Below, piece by piece: positions 1 through 11,859 of a stretch of 64,000 nt of DNA. The notes beneath the pieces were generated by a model. It did no database searches. It saw only the letters and a program-made list of their open reading frames with translations, and was not told where the DNA came from. The stretch's first letter is position 1. Each line of letters starts with the position of its first letter. A program made the position numbers and the translations under genes. The DNA comes from Motacilla alba alba. Taxonomy: Eukaryota > Chordata > Aves > Passeriformes > Motacillidae. The stretch spans positions 38,693,052 through 38,757,051 of the forward strand of contig NC_052018.1 in assembly GCF_015832195.1 (NCBI RefSeq), in the 5' to 3' direction.

Positions 1-2172
1 TTCTTTTAAATAGCATTAGTGGTCATACTAGCTGCTCCTGCTGTTCAGAGTATAGGATTAGGATAAACAGAAATAAGATTAAAGTTTGTTCTTACAAGCA
101 GAATGGCCCAAACATGCTCCTTAGTGTTCACTCTTCAGAGGTCCTACCCTCTCAATTGTGCAAATTGAAAAAAGGATGGAGGTGCTTCCTATTTGAACTC
201 TTCAGAATATCTCAGATGATTTATATTTAAAACAGATTAGGAAGAGTTTGTGGGAGCTATTACACTTGCTGGGCTTTAATACTGAACTCTTCAGCTGAGG
301 AAAAGTAACATCTGGAATTACAGACCTCTTCAGTGTCTGTTCACAGCCTGAGAAAATAAGATGAAGACAACAAGTACACCTGAATTTACAGGGATCCTCA
401 TATTGTTGTTGCACTTGAAAGCTGTATAATTTTACCTGACTGATTCATCTGGCTCCATCTGTTTAACAGCAGAGATTGCTAGTAGGGAAGCCTCATAAAT
501 AAGTACAACCTTTATAGCGTGAATTCCAGTTATGCTGATCCAAGAAGAGATACTCAGCTGTCCAGGCATATCCTTTAAGAGAGGAGTTAAATTTGTATAC
601 TCAAGGAAATATTTTCAGGTCTAAGAATAAACATTTCTTGTTTTCACAGGCTGTGTTCTGTTTAATATCATCCTCTTTTGAAAAGTACAAGTACAGAAGT
701 GTTCTGTGGCTGCTGTAACAAATTATGGGGAGACAGATGTTCCTTTGTCCACCTTGTTTTGTGACAATTTAGTAGTTCATGCTGCTATTTTTGTTATTAT
801 CCTGAAGCAGGTTCTTTTTCAGATGCTGTAGTTTCCCCTCTGTTACAAAGAAAACTGATTGGCATGCATAAAGCATATCCATCTTTGTTCCATCCCCTCA
901 GCCTTTCACATTTGACATGTTAGGGAATTGGCAATCATCAACAGATGGTGCAAATTAGAATGTCATGATGTTACTTTAAATTTTCTCCAATGGCAGGTTA
1001 TCTTTCTAATAAATCCAGGGGTTAAGAAAACACAAAGATAATATTTCTCTTCCTTTAACCCATTCACCTCTAGTCTTGAAATAAGGCCAAGATCCAAAGC
1101 AAGTAAATCCACATATTTTGCTAACTTGCTGATTTAATTGCTCAAGTAACTAGTCCTTAATTTATCCCTTAATCCAAAAGTTTCTCCTTAGTTTGATCCC
1201 TTAATCTGGAATCTGACAGAGATAAAAACTAATGTCTATTATTATATAGCAAAATTATTAGAAATCAATCACTCATCTAAAACAGAACGAGAAATAGTTA
1301 ATGAACTAGGGACTTAAAAGGGTAACATAAAATTGCACCAATGACTACTTACGGAAAAGCAAATATTCAAGAAGAGGGAGGCTTTAAAAAATGGAAGGTT
1401 CAAAGCATTTGTCAGTCAATGATCAAAGGATACCAAACATTAAAATTCAAAACTGGGCTAGTATTTTTGAAGCATATTGCAGAAATTATTAAGATTCTGG
1501 TAAAATTCTCAATGAATGATAATATTTCTGATTATTTAATTATTTGAGAAAAATCTCATAAATTTGCTAATTAATGGGTTTCCTTGTTGAGTATTTTCTT
1601 GAGGAATAAGGAACTCACAATTAGTTTAAAAATAAATAAAAGTAAAAAGCAGAAAATATGTAAAGTATAAATTGCCCTCATAATTCACATGGAAAAAGTC
1701 TACTTTCTAGACTAAAAAGATTTCTGGACTGTCTTTTTATGTTGAACAAGTAATCAGACTTATTAAACATTTTGCAGAAAATAATTTGGTGCTCCCTGGT
1801 TGATCAGACATCCACATCTATTTTAGTAACAGCAGTTTGGAATAGCATGATATTTCAGTGATCTCTTTTTATCACTTACTCTCTGTATAGGCTTATTTCC
1901 TGATCCATTTCTTTTTAACCTTGGATGCTCAAATCCTTTAGGGTTAACTTACAAGGAATCCACAGATGGGGATAAAGTCATTGCAAGTTTATATAAATCC
2001 CACTTGAAACTTCAAAACTACCTGGTTAAATGAATTTTTGAATATTAAGACCATAAAGAGATTTTAAAAATCCAAATAAGCGAAAAAACTGAATAAATTT
2101 CAAAATCTTTGCCTTTTCTCTCATTTATTAAACTGTATGAATTTTCTTAGCTTCATTTTTTGTGAACTGGGG

Positions 2173-2189
2173 ATCTGACAATGTCAGAT
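2173..2189. repeat. Perfect 8-bp-arm palindrome
   Basis: The arms ATCTGACA and TGTCAGAT are exact reverse complements around one A. Each arm carries a TGACA/TGTCA core, the word bound by TALE homeodomain proteins (MEIS, TGIF). The flanks are plain AT-rich sequence. A dimeric binding site is inference only. Confidence 0.6.
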
Positions 2190-4832
2190 TGTGCTAGTTA
2201 TTAGAGTTTTTGAGCCTCCATATTTTTAAGGCAAAGTTTAATAAATAAAAATTGTTGTTAAAACAGGTTTACACTGATTTATATCTTGTAAGGTTTTTTT
2301 TGCAGTGTTTAATTTGGTAGTAATTTACTGAACAGTGTCTTTTTAAATATTGATGATGCTCTATCTGTTCTAGAAACAAATGCAATTACAGAGTTTCAAT
2401 CTTCACACACTTCTTCCGGGCTTATACGGGTATACTAACTTAATTACCTTAATGGAATTACTCTTGATTTACACTGCTTTACCTGAGCTACAAATCCAGC
2501 CTATGGCCTGCAAACATATACATGGAAGTTTGAGGCTTTTACCTACAGTATAGTGGGTGGTGCACATGCATAAAATTATTCCCATTCCTAAATTGTAAAA
2601 AAAAAATTCAATATTTTCCTATTGTTTCCCATAAATTTTGCATAAATCTTTCTTTGGTTATATAGTTATACAATACATCCTTCAGCTGTACAAACCAGTC
2701 TAGGCTAACTTCTACTTCCACCCGTTTTAAAAACAGAACTCCTGTCAGCTTCAGTGGGAGGAATCACTTTCCTGGAGAACATCATCCTCTTTTTAAACTG
2801 TTGGAGGGAAACAAAGAAGTTGCTTTGAAACAAAGTCCATTCTAGTAGCTTAATATTTGTTATTTTTAGATGCCTTTTCAAAAAGAGTGAAAGAAGCATG
2901 GGCAGCTGTATTGATGAGAAGATTTTTTTCCATCAAGGCTTGCGTACCAAGTCTTTGAAAGATCCTTTTTAGAAATGCTAGCATTTGAAAAGGACAAACA
3001 GGGAAACAAACCTCAAAGGGGATGACAATAGTATATGGAGAGGAAGTGGGTGGGTTTAATGCATCTGAGAAGCAAAGCTCCTTATAAAGGCATTGAAGAG
3101 ATTTAAGGTTCTATTAAGCAACAAAAGAAGTTATGGAATGAGGTATCATTTTCCCACAGGATTTTTGTCTTTTGATGTTTTTGAAACCCAAATTTTCAAA
3201 AAAAGGGGTAGTTTGTGATTTGGGTGGTTGGAAGTTTGTGTAGGAGAATGTATCTATTTATAAAGTGGAAGTGTATTAGGCCACCATTAGTCTGATGTAT
3301 GTAGAATGAATTGAACATTTATTGGGAAAACTATTAGAAAGTTAAAAAAAAAAGGTGTATTATTTGAAAGCCTGGCAATTCTCCTTCCTCATTTATTGTG
3401 TATGAGCTCTCTTTACATTAAAAAGATCTAGTCTTGACTCAGTTTTAGGTCTATACCTGCTATTAGGATTGTCCTAGAACTTTATGAATCTGGAAGCAAA
3501 CTGCAGCAGTGAAAAATGCCTATACCAAATCTCGGCCTCTCTACTCAGAGTGGACATTGACTGCAAAAATTAAATAGCCTGGACTTGAGGTCCCTGCAGA
3601 GGATGTCTCCACTCTTACAGCACTTCTAGAACCTTTTGAACTGTAATTTGCCTGGTAAAAACCACAGAATATTGATCATTATTTTTGTGGGAGGCAAAGA
3701 AAGGAGTGAAGGAAAATTCATCCTTGCTTTTAAATTAAAAGCAAAGTATTATTAGGCTATGTGTCCTAAGTATGTTGTTCATATTGAAAAACTTTTTTTT
3801 TTTTTAGGTAAATACTCTTTACCTATTGCAACAATACAAAAGCTGATTCATCCTCCTGAGGTGTGAATCTCACTTTGTGGTCCAGGTGCACAACAATGTG
3901 AAGCCAATACTGACTCTTCTTCTCTACACAGCTTATATCATGGCATATATTTCCATGTGTATACCTTCAAAAGCATATGAATTTATTGTAATAGTTTGCT
4001 TCCAATTATCTACACTACTCCTCCTGTTGCACTATATGTCTGTAAAATGGGAAAGATAGGGCACATGGTCACAAATCTTACTTTTAGGACATTTTAAAAA
4101 GCAGGTGAAGCCCCACATCTCTCTGTTCAATCACTTTAAAGCTTAAGAGGACTTGGATAGATCTGTGCTCAGATTTACAGTATGATTATTCTTATATTTT
4201 TTGCTATAACTTCAGTAAGGAAAAATGTTCTAGCAAAATCTCAAAGCTATAGGTTGTACCACTCCTATCCTTCCTTACATTAAACCTACACATCAGGTTA
4301 CATCCTCAAAACTACAGGTACAAGATAGCTGAAGCCTTTCTTCAAATATAGGCATAATTCTACACAGAATTTGTAATTGCAATTTGTTATTAAAAGCATG
4401 CTCAAGTCCATGCTTGTGATCCAGTATAGAAGAAGAGTCATTGCTCCAGGCCTGAAGCTTGCCTGGTACTGGTTGTAGGGAATGCAAAGATGAGTCAAAA
4501 CATACAAAAAGAGAGCTAAGTTCACTTGAAACAACATGTAACTTTGTTGATTTGTTGGAAATGATTTTTTTTTAATCCATTTAATTGTAAAAGCATGTAA
4601 AGAGACAGGGTGAGGAACAAATAAGTACAAAAAAAGAATTATAAAAATTTATTAAGGTATCAGGATGAGGAAGGCTGAAGAAAAGACTGTGTGACAAGTA
4701 GTGGAAGTTGGAGACGCTACTGATCACAACATGCAAAAAAAAGTGCAGCTCATTCTAGAGGAAATATTGTCAGGATCTGCTGATAACACTGCTCAGGCTT
4801 CTCTGCCAATTTCACTCTTTGGGGGTCTTGCT

Positions 4833-4847
4833 AAAAAAAAAAAAAAA
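4833..4847. repeat. Poly(A) run, A15
   Basis: Fifteen A residues are followed by an A/C-rich tail of CCAACCAAAC type. No body of a retroposed element is recognisable on its left, so it is annotated only as a simple repeat. Confidence 0.85.
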
Positions 4848-5400
4848 CCAACCAAACAAAAAAAACCAACCTGAAATAATAAAGAGGAAAACTCTAAATG
4901 TCATCCTGAGTTGTGAAGTTTATATTAAAACCTTAAATCGTGTGACTTTATTCCTAAGCTTTCTTTTACTGACAAAATATCATCATCTGATTTAGTACTT
5001 CATAGCAGAGCCTTTAACCTACCAGTTCCTTGTGATAATCAAATCAGTACAAAGGAAATAGAAACTCAAGTGTCAGGCAGTCACACAGCTTTACCTCCTT
5101 TACACCTGCTGAAGGAAGCCTACACCCTCTTGAATTTGTATAATGAAAAAAAAGGACGCAGGAGGGAATTTGCCCTACAGGTGCTAATGCCTTCTGTGTT
5201 GCTATTACTCCATCAGACTGCCCTCATTATCAGCTAGAGGCTAGTTCAGCCTCTCCAGAATTTTTATGAAGTCCTGCAGACTGAAAGCATGCCAGGCTTT
5301 TTACCAGTGCTTCTGATTTTGCATCAGTACAATCACATTAGAAGAAAAACACATGGGAGAATCAAATCCCATAAATGAAATAGAAAATCCCTTTGGATGA

Positions 5401-5503
5401 TTAGTTCAGACCAATGTTAAAAGAATATTTTGTGTGCATGTCAGGTTCTTTGCCAGTCTCAAAGTAGTCATTTGGATTCACTTCATTATAGGCACTGCAG
5501 TAC
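5401..5503 (-). CDS. Candidate 3'-terminal coding exon (unidentified)
   Basis: On the minus strand a pyrimidine-rich tract of about 25 bases ends in CCTAAG, a usable splice acceptor. It is followed by one base and 33 codons up to TAA. The peptide is polar, contains AYNEVNPNDYFETGKEPD, and ends in NIGLN; I do not recognise the family. A second acceptor (CTGCAG) nine bases in would keep the frame. Entry phase is one leading base, so it cannot be joined directly to the candidate exon at 10,662-10,765, which ends on a complete codon; an intervening exon would be needed. Minus-strand AATAAA occurs about 450 bases downstream (4,947-4,952). A 33-codon open run next to an acceptor-like tract occurs by chance fairly often in this DNA, so this is a weak call. 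Confidence 0.2.
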
Positions 5504-8136
5504 CTTAGGAGAGAAAGAGAGAAATAGAGCGTGAGACAGAGTAATAATAACCCTTGAACAATGAAGTCTTTCTCCTAGCAGAACTTCAAATAACTCAGAC
5601 AACTATCTTTTAATCAAATATACAAGCAGCAGTGTAACTGAATTCAGCATAGCTAGCATCCATGAGGAGAAAAAAAGAAGCTCAGAGGAACTTAAAGGAG
5701 GAGATTCTAGATAACATGAAGGGAGCACTATGTCATGGACTTAAGCTTACATAAAAGCATGAATACCAACCTGACAGCAGAATAAACACATGCTCTAAAG
5801 ATGGTCTGATCTTTTCCTTTTTGAGCCAACAGGACTTTCCCTACTGACTACAGCAGGAGAGAAAACAGGCTGTTACTTTCCAGCCTGCTTGTTTCTAGCA
5901 GTCTGCCTCTTGTTCCCCACTTTTCCATTTTGATTTTCTGTCACGTGTTCTCCACCTTCATCCTGGGGGGTTCTGCTGCTTCAACTTCTCTATTTTAAAT
6001 TTTCCTATCCCGGTTGCGCTTTTTCAGTTGCTCTTTTTCTTACAAGGATATTTAAAATAACGAAAATAAACATTGCATATTAGGAGCAGGTAAATCTTAA
6101 TGATGCTCAAAGGACAAACCAGTTTATTAAAAGTAGTAGGAAAAAGTTAAAGCAGAGTTTAAACTCCTAACATACTTGTGTGAATTCCCATTTGTCCATG
6201 CTATGCTGAGTGGGTGAAATACTTATTAATTGGCTTTACCACTGGGGTTTTTTCCAGATATGAATTCTTATATAGAACTCTAGGTTCTAATCCCAATTCA
6301 GTAGAATTATTTACTAGTGCTGAGTTTCAAGAGTATAAATAGTAAGGATGACTCAAGCGTCTCATATGTCTCCATTAAAATTTTGCTTCAGTTGCAAAAA
6401 AAATATCCTGTGCAATCATAGATTTTTTTTCAGATATGTCATTTATAATTAATTTCGCTTCAAAATTTAATCAGTATTTATAGAAATCATATAAATTTTT
6501 TTACATGAAAAATACATTTATTTTTTTACTAAGAACAGACTTCAGTAAATATTTTAATAGCTTTTTATGGAACCATTGAGTAGCATGTCATTAAAGTTTT
6601 CAGGAAAATTATAATTACCTTAATCTGAAATTTTTTAAATGAAAACAATGTGAAGCTTTCTGTAAATAATAAATTTTCCCTTCCAACATCTTTAATGAAC
6701 AATTTAATTGACTTTGGTAAAGCTGTTTCCATTCTTGAACCTAGACATATACCTACATACCTTATGTAATTAGGGTGGTGTAGGCAGTTACTTCATATTT
6801 TTTGTTTGATTGTGTTTGTTTTTGGGTTTTTTGTTTGTTTTTTTTGGTTGTTGTTGTTGTTTTAATTAAACTTGTATCCTCATCTCAGCAGTCTGATTCA
6901 TCTAACATTAGCCGTCTCAAAGTTGCATGTCTAGTCCAAACTAGTAATCTAGTCTTCTTCTATGGTGAATGGAGAAAGAGAGCTCCTTCCAAAGATAAGG
7001 TGTTTGTGACTGCTGAGATTAATTGCTCTCAGAAACTGCTGTGTTTTCTTGTGTAAAGGAAAAAGAAATAACTGGTGTGGCTGGAGTCTTAAAGGATGGT
7101 CAGGAGTGCGTTGGAGTGATGAGACAACTGTAAGATAATACTGATGGCTTCATTTCTGCCTGCTTTCAATTTTGTTGGCTATGCCTTCTGAAATCAAGGA
7201 AGCATCCCACAGCAAGAAATCAAAACAGTAGATATTGATCTCTATGTGACAGCTTACTACTTTTAATTCTTTTGCCGTTGATCAACTTTCTTTGATAATT
7301 CCTGAGGACTTTTCCTTCTTCTTTCACTCTTCTTATCAACAGCTATTCTGGTTCTATATTAGCTTAATTCAACTGAACTTATGAAAGGACTTAATTTTTT
7401 GAACTCTATTCCTTAAATGCCTCATTGGGCAGGAGAGGATACATGTTTCTGCTAAGAACTGACTAAGAAGTGATTGTCCTTTCTTAAAATATTTAAAATT
7501 CTTGTTTATAAAAATAAAAAAATAATTCCCTGTGAACAGATTTATTTCCTCCTTTGTTACTCAAGAGGTCATATTTTTCACATTCTATCTTACAAGTGGT
7601 GAGCCAATTTGCTACTTGTTTTCAAACTGTACCAATAGGTGGCACTAGAAATTTCCTTTGTTTTTTTATTTTTTTTCCTCATGAAAAGAATGGTGGCAAG
7701 AGATTTGTCTTTTTATCAGTACAGTAGAGCACCAAAAGAAAATAAGATCTTACAGGGCCTGGGGAGAAGCAAAATAGCATTCAGGCATGGCCTGCAGCTC
7801 TTTCTTACAACTATTTGATCTTTGAGATGTAAAGGTAGTATTGCCTAATGAACTTGTAATTCTCTTTTTATACTACATATCCCTACTTACTGCAGAAACT
7901 TAGGTAGAATGGGGACTTGGGCTGTATTTTCTACTGGCATAAAACCAGCAAAATTTGAATGGCTGAAACAGAATTTATCTGCCTATTGATTGTGTGGTTT
8001 TGGTAATTAAAGCTGTCTACTGTGGTATCATGCAGCATGTCTTGACAATATGTAAATTCATTTATTTTCTGGTAATTTACTGCAGAGTTCTGTAATGTTT
8101 TTCCCAACTGAAAGATTTTTAATTGACCTCACAAGC
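5504..8136. other. Non-coding stretch with T-rich simple sequence
   Basis: This holds a purine-rich GA tract just right of 5,503, which forms the acceptor tract of the minus exon candidate. It also has a TTTG/TTG-rich run at about 6,805-6,865. The plus strand is open from 6,802 to 7,056. From the AG at about 6,890 this gives roughly 54 codons, starting SDSSNISRLKVAC and containing FFYGEWRKRAPSKDK. There is no good donor and no family match, so it is not called as a gene. The rest is AT-rich with nothing recognisable. Confidence 0.5.
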
Positions 8137-8152
8137 TTATGAATATTCATAA
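8137..8152. repeat. 16-bp perfect palindrome TTATGAATATTCATAA
   Basis: A perfect self-complementary 16-mer with ATGAAT/ATTCAT half-sites, which resemble POU-domain half-sites arranged head to head. It lies in a segment with several further ATTA words (to about 8,165). Binding is inferred, not shown. Confidence 0.7.
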
Positions 8153-10565
8153 AAATATTAATGGGACATTGATGACACAATTTTTTTGTGGCATCTTTGG
8201 AGAAGATATCCAAACACCTCTTTACAACATGTGCAGTAAAGAGAAGTGAAAATTGGAAAGATTAGGTAAGGTTCTTTAGCTTTCTAAACTCCATAAAGAA
8301 CACCTAAACATAGCCAAAACATTCCTGTAAATGGGAATCCAATTCCTGCATCCACAAGTATTTAATAACGATTATCTAAGATGTCCAACATATATGTAAC
8401 TATTATAATTTAGTATGTAATAAACACAGATTTTTTTTTCCAGAAGTTGAATTTTCAGTCTTCTCTGGGCTTGGACTATGAGATGCACATCACATTTTGG
8501 TTGTCTTTTCTTCAAATGTGTTGTAAGAATACTTATTCTTATACTATCCACATGGTGTCATGTTTACTTTTTCACTCAGTGATTTTCCTTTAAATACATA
8601 ATGACACAGAATGCACATTAAAGTAAGTATATGGTTATTTTCTTAAATAAAGATTTCTTCCTACATCTGTGTCTTCTCTGTAGTTAACTACTTGTTAGTT
8701 TTGTTTAGTCATATAATGAGAATGCTGTATTTAAAATATACATAATACAATACATAAAAATATTTTCTACAGTATTCTTGTCATTGCCTAAGATCTCTCC
8801 AGTCTGGTTTGTTATGCTGTTTGTAGAGAAAATTATCAATAATGAGCAGGAATTGAAGATTTTACAGACATTTGAATAGCTGAACAGTATTCAGGGATTT
8901 TGGGAAAATGTCATTCCATCCACAGTTCTTTCCAACCAGCATTCACACTATGGCTAAGGAGCTCAGGTATCTGAGGTCCAGCTGGGTTACCAGGTGGTAT
9001 AAACTACATTAGCTGGTCCAGAATCACACAACACAGGTCTCAAAGGGACTTGAGAACCATCTCCACTCAGAAGCAGGTGGACTTCCCATTTACAGCAAGG
9101 AAAGAGGAGAAAAGAAAAGGAATTTCACCTTTCGTTCAGCCACAGTCTTATTAAATTGTGGATTGATAGCTGTGCAGCTACCTTTTTCTTAGTCCACTCA
9201 AAAATTTTTCCAGCAGACAGTTTCCTACAGCCCTTTCTAGCCCTTTAGCTATCTAAACAGACCTTTCATCCAAGTTAAGTCTAATACCCTTTCACTCTGG
9301 TTTTAAGGCAAAGTAAATCGTTCATATCAAGTCATATAATGTACATATGTATGTATCAATAAAAATTGGGAAAAATTATTTAGAAAAAGGTGAGCAGTCT
9401 CATACATGCATACCCTATTTATATATGTTTTTGCTGCCTTAATTTGGAGGTTTAAGTGTTTAAGTAGCTATAAACACAAAGACATAAGCATATATATGTT
9501 GTATTCCTTACTTTATTTATACTTGTGAAATGCATAGAAGCCAAACATAAAGAAGAGTGATTAATGCTGAAGCAATTCAGAATTCTGAACTCAAAACCAG
9601 GAACTGAATGGCAACTGGAGAAATTCCCTGAGAATAAAAAAGATCAAAATGCAAATTACTGGGGGCTCAATACCTTCATCTTCCACTTAAAGTCCTGGGA
9701 GTGGGTGGGGGAAAGCTCGAGAGAGATAACACCTTTCACCACCAAGCTCAAGATGAATTAGTGCAATATATCCAGTGTCATGTCTAATTGCTTAACTGAC
9801 TACCTCTAGGTATTATATAGCTGGCTTTATCACAGAAAAATCATTCTGATTTATTTGATGCATTGTATATCATAAGGAAGCATGCATGAGGTTATTAATA
9901 TCTTGCATAGCTGTGACATTTTCCAAGGGCACAGATAGTGCATTTCATCATATGCAGTACTCGCCAGTTATTACTAGTATGCTGAAATTTTGGGTTTTTA
10001 TGGATTTTACTTTTTTTTGTATTTTTTCCTCATGTTGCCTGCTTGGCATGTAAGAGTAGCAGTATGAACAGTGCTTATGATCTAAAGAAATCTGCTTTAA
10101 ATGTTACAGAACTTTAGTTGGAACAGAGCAGTTGGAAATATTTGCTATAATATAAAGGCAGATTATAACAATTCCATTTATTGCTAATTTATTATGGCAA
10201 TTGAGTTGTTAATTGTCCTCTTTGGCTCATAAATGTCAAGGTCTATCTAAAAGAGTTCAAGTGGCTGGGCCAGGGTCTCTAAATAAATGTAGCTCTGTCA
10301 CATAAAAAATAAATGTGTCTAGTGAATATAATTTTTTTCCTCATCTTCTCCCTAATATTATGGATTTCCTAGTGAATTAAGGTGGATTGTTTAAAAAGGC
10401 AAATTTTAAAATTTAAAATATAGTACAGTGGTCTTGACACTAAAGAAGTTTGTCTTAAAATTCAGATGAGTGCAAGACATCTTGATGGAGCAATTGAAAG
10501 CAATGTTTGACTTTTCCAATAAAGGGCTAGTAACTTTATTTAAACAGTCTAAATGTTTTATAGAA
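8153..10565. other. AT-rich non-coding stretch
   Basis: No gene is supported. A plus-strand acceptor-like T9CCAG at about 8,431-8,443 is followed by an open 79-base segment ending in TGTT|GTAAGA at 8,522. It encodes an unrecognised hydrophobic peptide and its phase does not fit the chain at 11.8-16.0 kb, so it was not promoted to an exon. A segment near 9,018-9,065 (AATCACACAAC... AAAGGGAC ... GAACCATCTCCA) faintly resembles a decayed CR1 3' end in minus orientation, but the match is too poor to annotate. Confidence 0.5.
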
Positions 10566-10590
10566 ACCATTCTGTGATTCTATGATTCTA
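10566..10590 (+). mobile_element. CR1 LINE 3' terminal remnant
   Basis: ATTCTGTGATTCTATGATTC is the characteristic octamer-repeat tail of avian/sauropsid CR1 retrotransposons in sense orientation. Only the tail is recognisable; the body to the left has decayed beyond recognition by eye. CR1 elements are usually 5'-truncated, so a very short remnant is normal. Confidence 0.65.
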
Positions 10591-10661
10591 CAACTTGTTT
10601 TTCACTATTTTTCTATTCCAGTGCAGTCAATTTAATTTCAAATAAGTGTGAAACAACTCAC

Positions 10662-10765
10662 TTTATTTTTTAATTCTTGCTTCAGGGCCTCAATCTCATA
10701 TGTTTTCAACATGGTAGCGCTGCCTAGTGTTTCTCTCAGCTGTAGGTGCAGTTCAATTGCTCTGG
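10662..10765 (-). CDS. Candidate internal exon, coiled-coil-like
   Basis: On the minus strand an acceptor TTTCCACCAG is followed by two bases, 34 codons without a stop, and a near-consensus donor AAA|GTGAGT; the total is 104 bases. The peptide begins RAIELHLQLRETLG and ends YEIEALKQELKNK. Its spacing of I, L and M residues among E, K, Q and R suggests a coiled coil. The entry phase is 1 base supplied from upstream plus 2 here, and it exits on a whole codon. I cannot name the protein. The plus strand is also open across the same bases (10,648-10,947) with its own acceptor-like TTGCTTCAG at 10,685, so the coding strand is not certain. Of the minus-strand candidates this has the best pair of splice sites. 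Confidence 0.3.
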
Positions 10766-11812
10766 CTGGTGGAAACACACAAGGCTCAGTCCATGAAATT
10801 GTGGATGTTGAAGTAACTCTTGCAGATGTGTTAACGTCTAAGAAATGTTTCCATCTGAAGATGCTTTTCATACTAGCCACCAGACATGTCAGATTAGCTC
10901 AAACAAAGGACATCTTAAGTCAAAAATTTGATATGTTCATGTCATGATAACAGAATCATCCCCATCTCTTCCTGAAAACACAACAGAGTTGTTTTCCACA
11001 TAAGAATTTTGGTAATTTAGGAGGTCTGCTTAGAAGAGATGCCTGCATCTAATTCAAATATACTGAGAGAGTGGTATTGTACAGAATATTTTTACATTTA
11101 CCAGGAGATTGTCACTTTACAGTCTGTTGAAATATCAGTAATAAGCTTTGAATGAGAGTAAAGGACGAATTGAAACTACTGGTAAAAAAAGTTTTCAGGA
11201 TTAGGCTTTCAGACAGATTTAATCTGAAAAATCTGCCTTCATTTTATTTTTGAACTTGTCTGGCAATACTTGATGCACTGAAATTTCTCCAAGTGACTTC
11301 AGACAGACTCTTGGAGGACAATGAAAGAATTCTGGGGTTTAATTACTTTTTTTACCATGGAATTAAAAAAATAGAAAAAAATCCAGTTTTCTTTCCACTG
11401 AGCTTTATTTTCAGTCCTTTTTGTTTAAAGCAATGTCATCAAACCTATGGAGAAAAGAGAGTAAGGGTCTCTGAATGCCCAAAATGCTAAGGGCAGTGTC
11501 TAGAATACCAGCAGATCTAAATCTATACAACTAAATCTCAACAGCAAACATGCAGATAAATTGAGTGATCTGGTACACTGAAGTGGACTTGAGGATACTT
11601 TTCCATTTCAAGGGAGATTATAATGAAAGCTATGAAGTAGTCTTGGTCAGAGTGGTTCTTCCTTGATCTACCGCATTAAGAATGCTGCCAGTGCTGGCAG
11701 CCACTTTGGTTTATGCTGAACTGGGCATGAATATTAATAGGAATGCGAGGCCTTTGAGAGTAAAGTCTGGGGTTTTAGTTTTCTTTTTTTCTTTCTCTCT
11801 TTCTCTGCCCAG
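10766..11812. other. Putative intronic sequence
   Basis: The first part (to 10,947) continues the plus-strand open frame described with the preceding exon candidate. The rest is AT-rich with no gene seen. The right end, about 11,780-11,812, is a long CT-rich tract ending in TGCCCAG, a strong plus-strand splice acceptor. Confidence 0.4.
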
Positions 11813-11859
11813 CAATTGTCTGTGCATGCCAACAAGGTGTTTATCAGGAAAAACATCAG
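11813..11859 (+). CDS. Candidate internal exon of plus-strand chain
   Basis: A strong acceptor, with a long CT tract ending TCTGCCCAG, precedes 47 bases that end at CAG|GTAGAC, a fair donor. In the frame that joins the next candidate exon it has one leading base, 15 codons and one trailing base. These encode a Cys-rich peptide with CLCMPTRCLSGKTS. The trailing G plus the leading GT of the exon at 15,641 gives a Gly codon, so the phases fit. All three frames are open across such a short segment, so openness itself is no evidence; the support is the splice sites and the phase match. No family was recognised. Confidence 0.22.

Larger units (their letters stand above)
1..5400. other. AT-rich non-coding stretch
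   Basis: I see no supportable gene here. The stretch is rich in T and A runs and has no dispersed repeat I can recognise. It contains a perfect short palindrome at 2,173-2,189 and an A15 run at 4,833-4,847 followed by CCAACCAAAC-type A/C-rich sequence. The minus strand has a 110-codon open frame at 4,298-4,630 and another overlapping frame at 4,293-4,487. Neither has recognisable domains, and both are within chance length. If the candidate last exon at 5,401-5,503 is real, its 3' UTR would run leftward from 5,400, with minus-strand AATAAA at 4,947-4,952 or 4,648-4,653. Confidence 0.6.

Noticed and set aside
3575..3640. CR1-like GGACTTGAGGTCC segment
   Set aside because: One matching word only; the neighbouring consensus words and tail are missing.
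4298..4630. 110-codon minus-strand ORF
   Set aside because: Hydrophobic, low-information peptide typical of AT-rich DNA; another minus frame is open over the same bases and neither has motifs.
6912..6957. Minus-strand exon that would bridge the 10.66 kb and 5.4 kb candidates
   Set aside because: The acceptor (CATTCACCATAG) and phase would fit, but the only donor is the weak GTTAGA; accepting it would be fitting noise.
8444..8522. Plus-strand exon candidate (TTTTTCCAG ... GTAAGA)
   Set aside because: Good splice sites, but the phase fits no neighbour and the hydrophobic peptide is unrecognised; not enough to call.
9018..9065. Third CR1 3' end in minus orientation
   Set aside because: Only scattered words match (AAAGGGAC, GAACCATCTCC); similarity is too low by eye.
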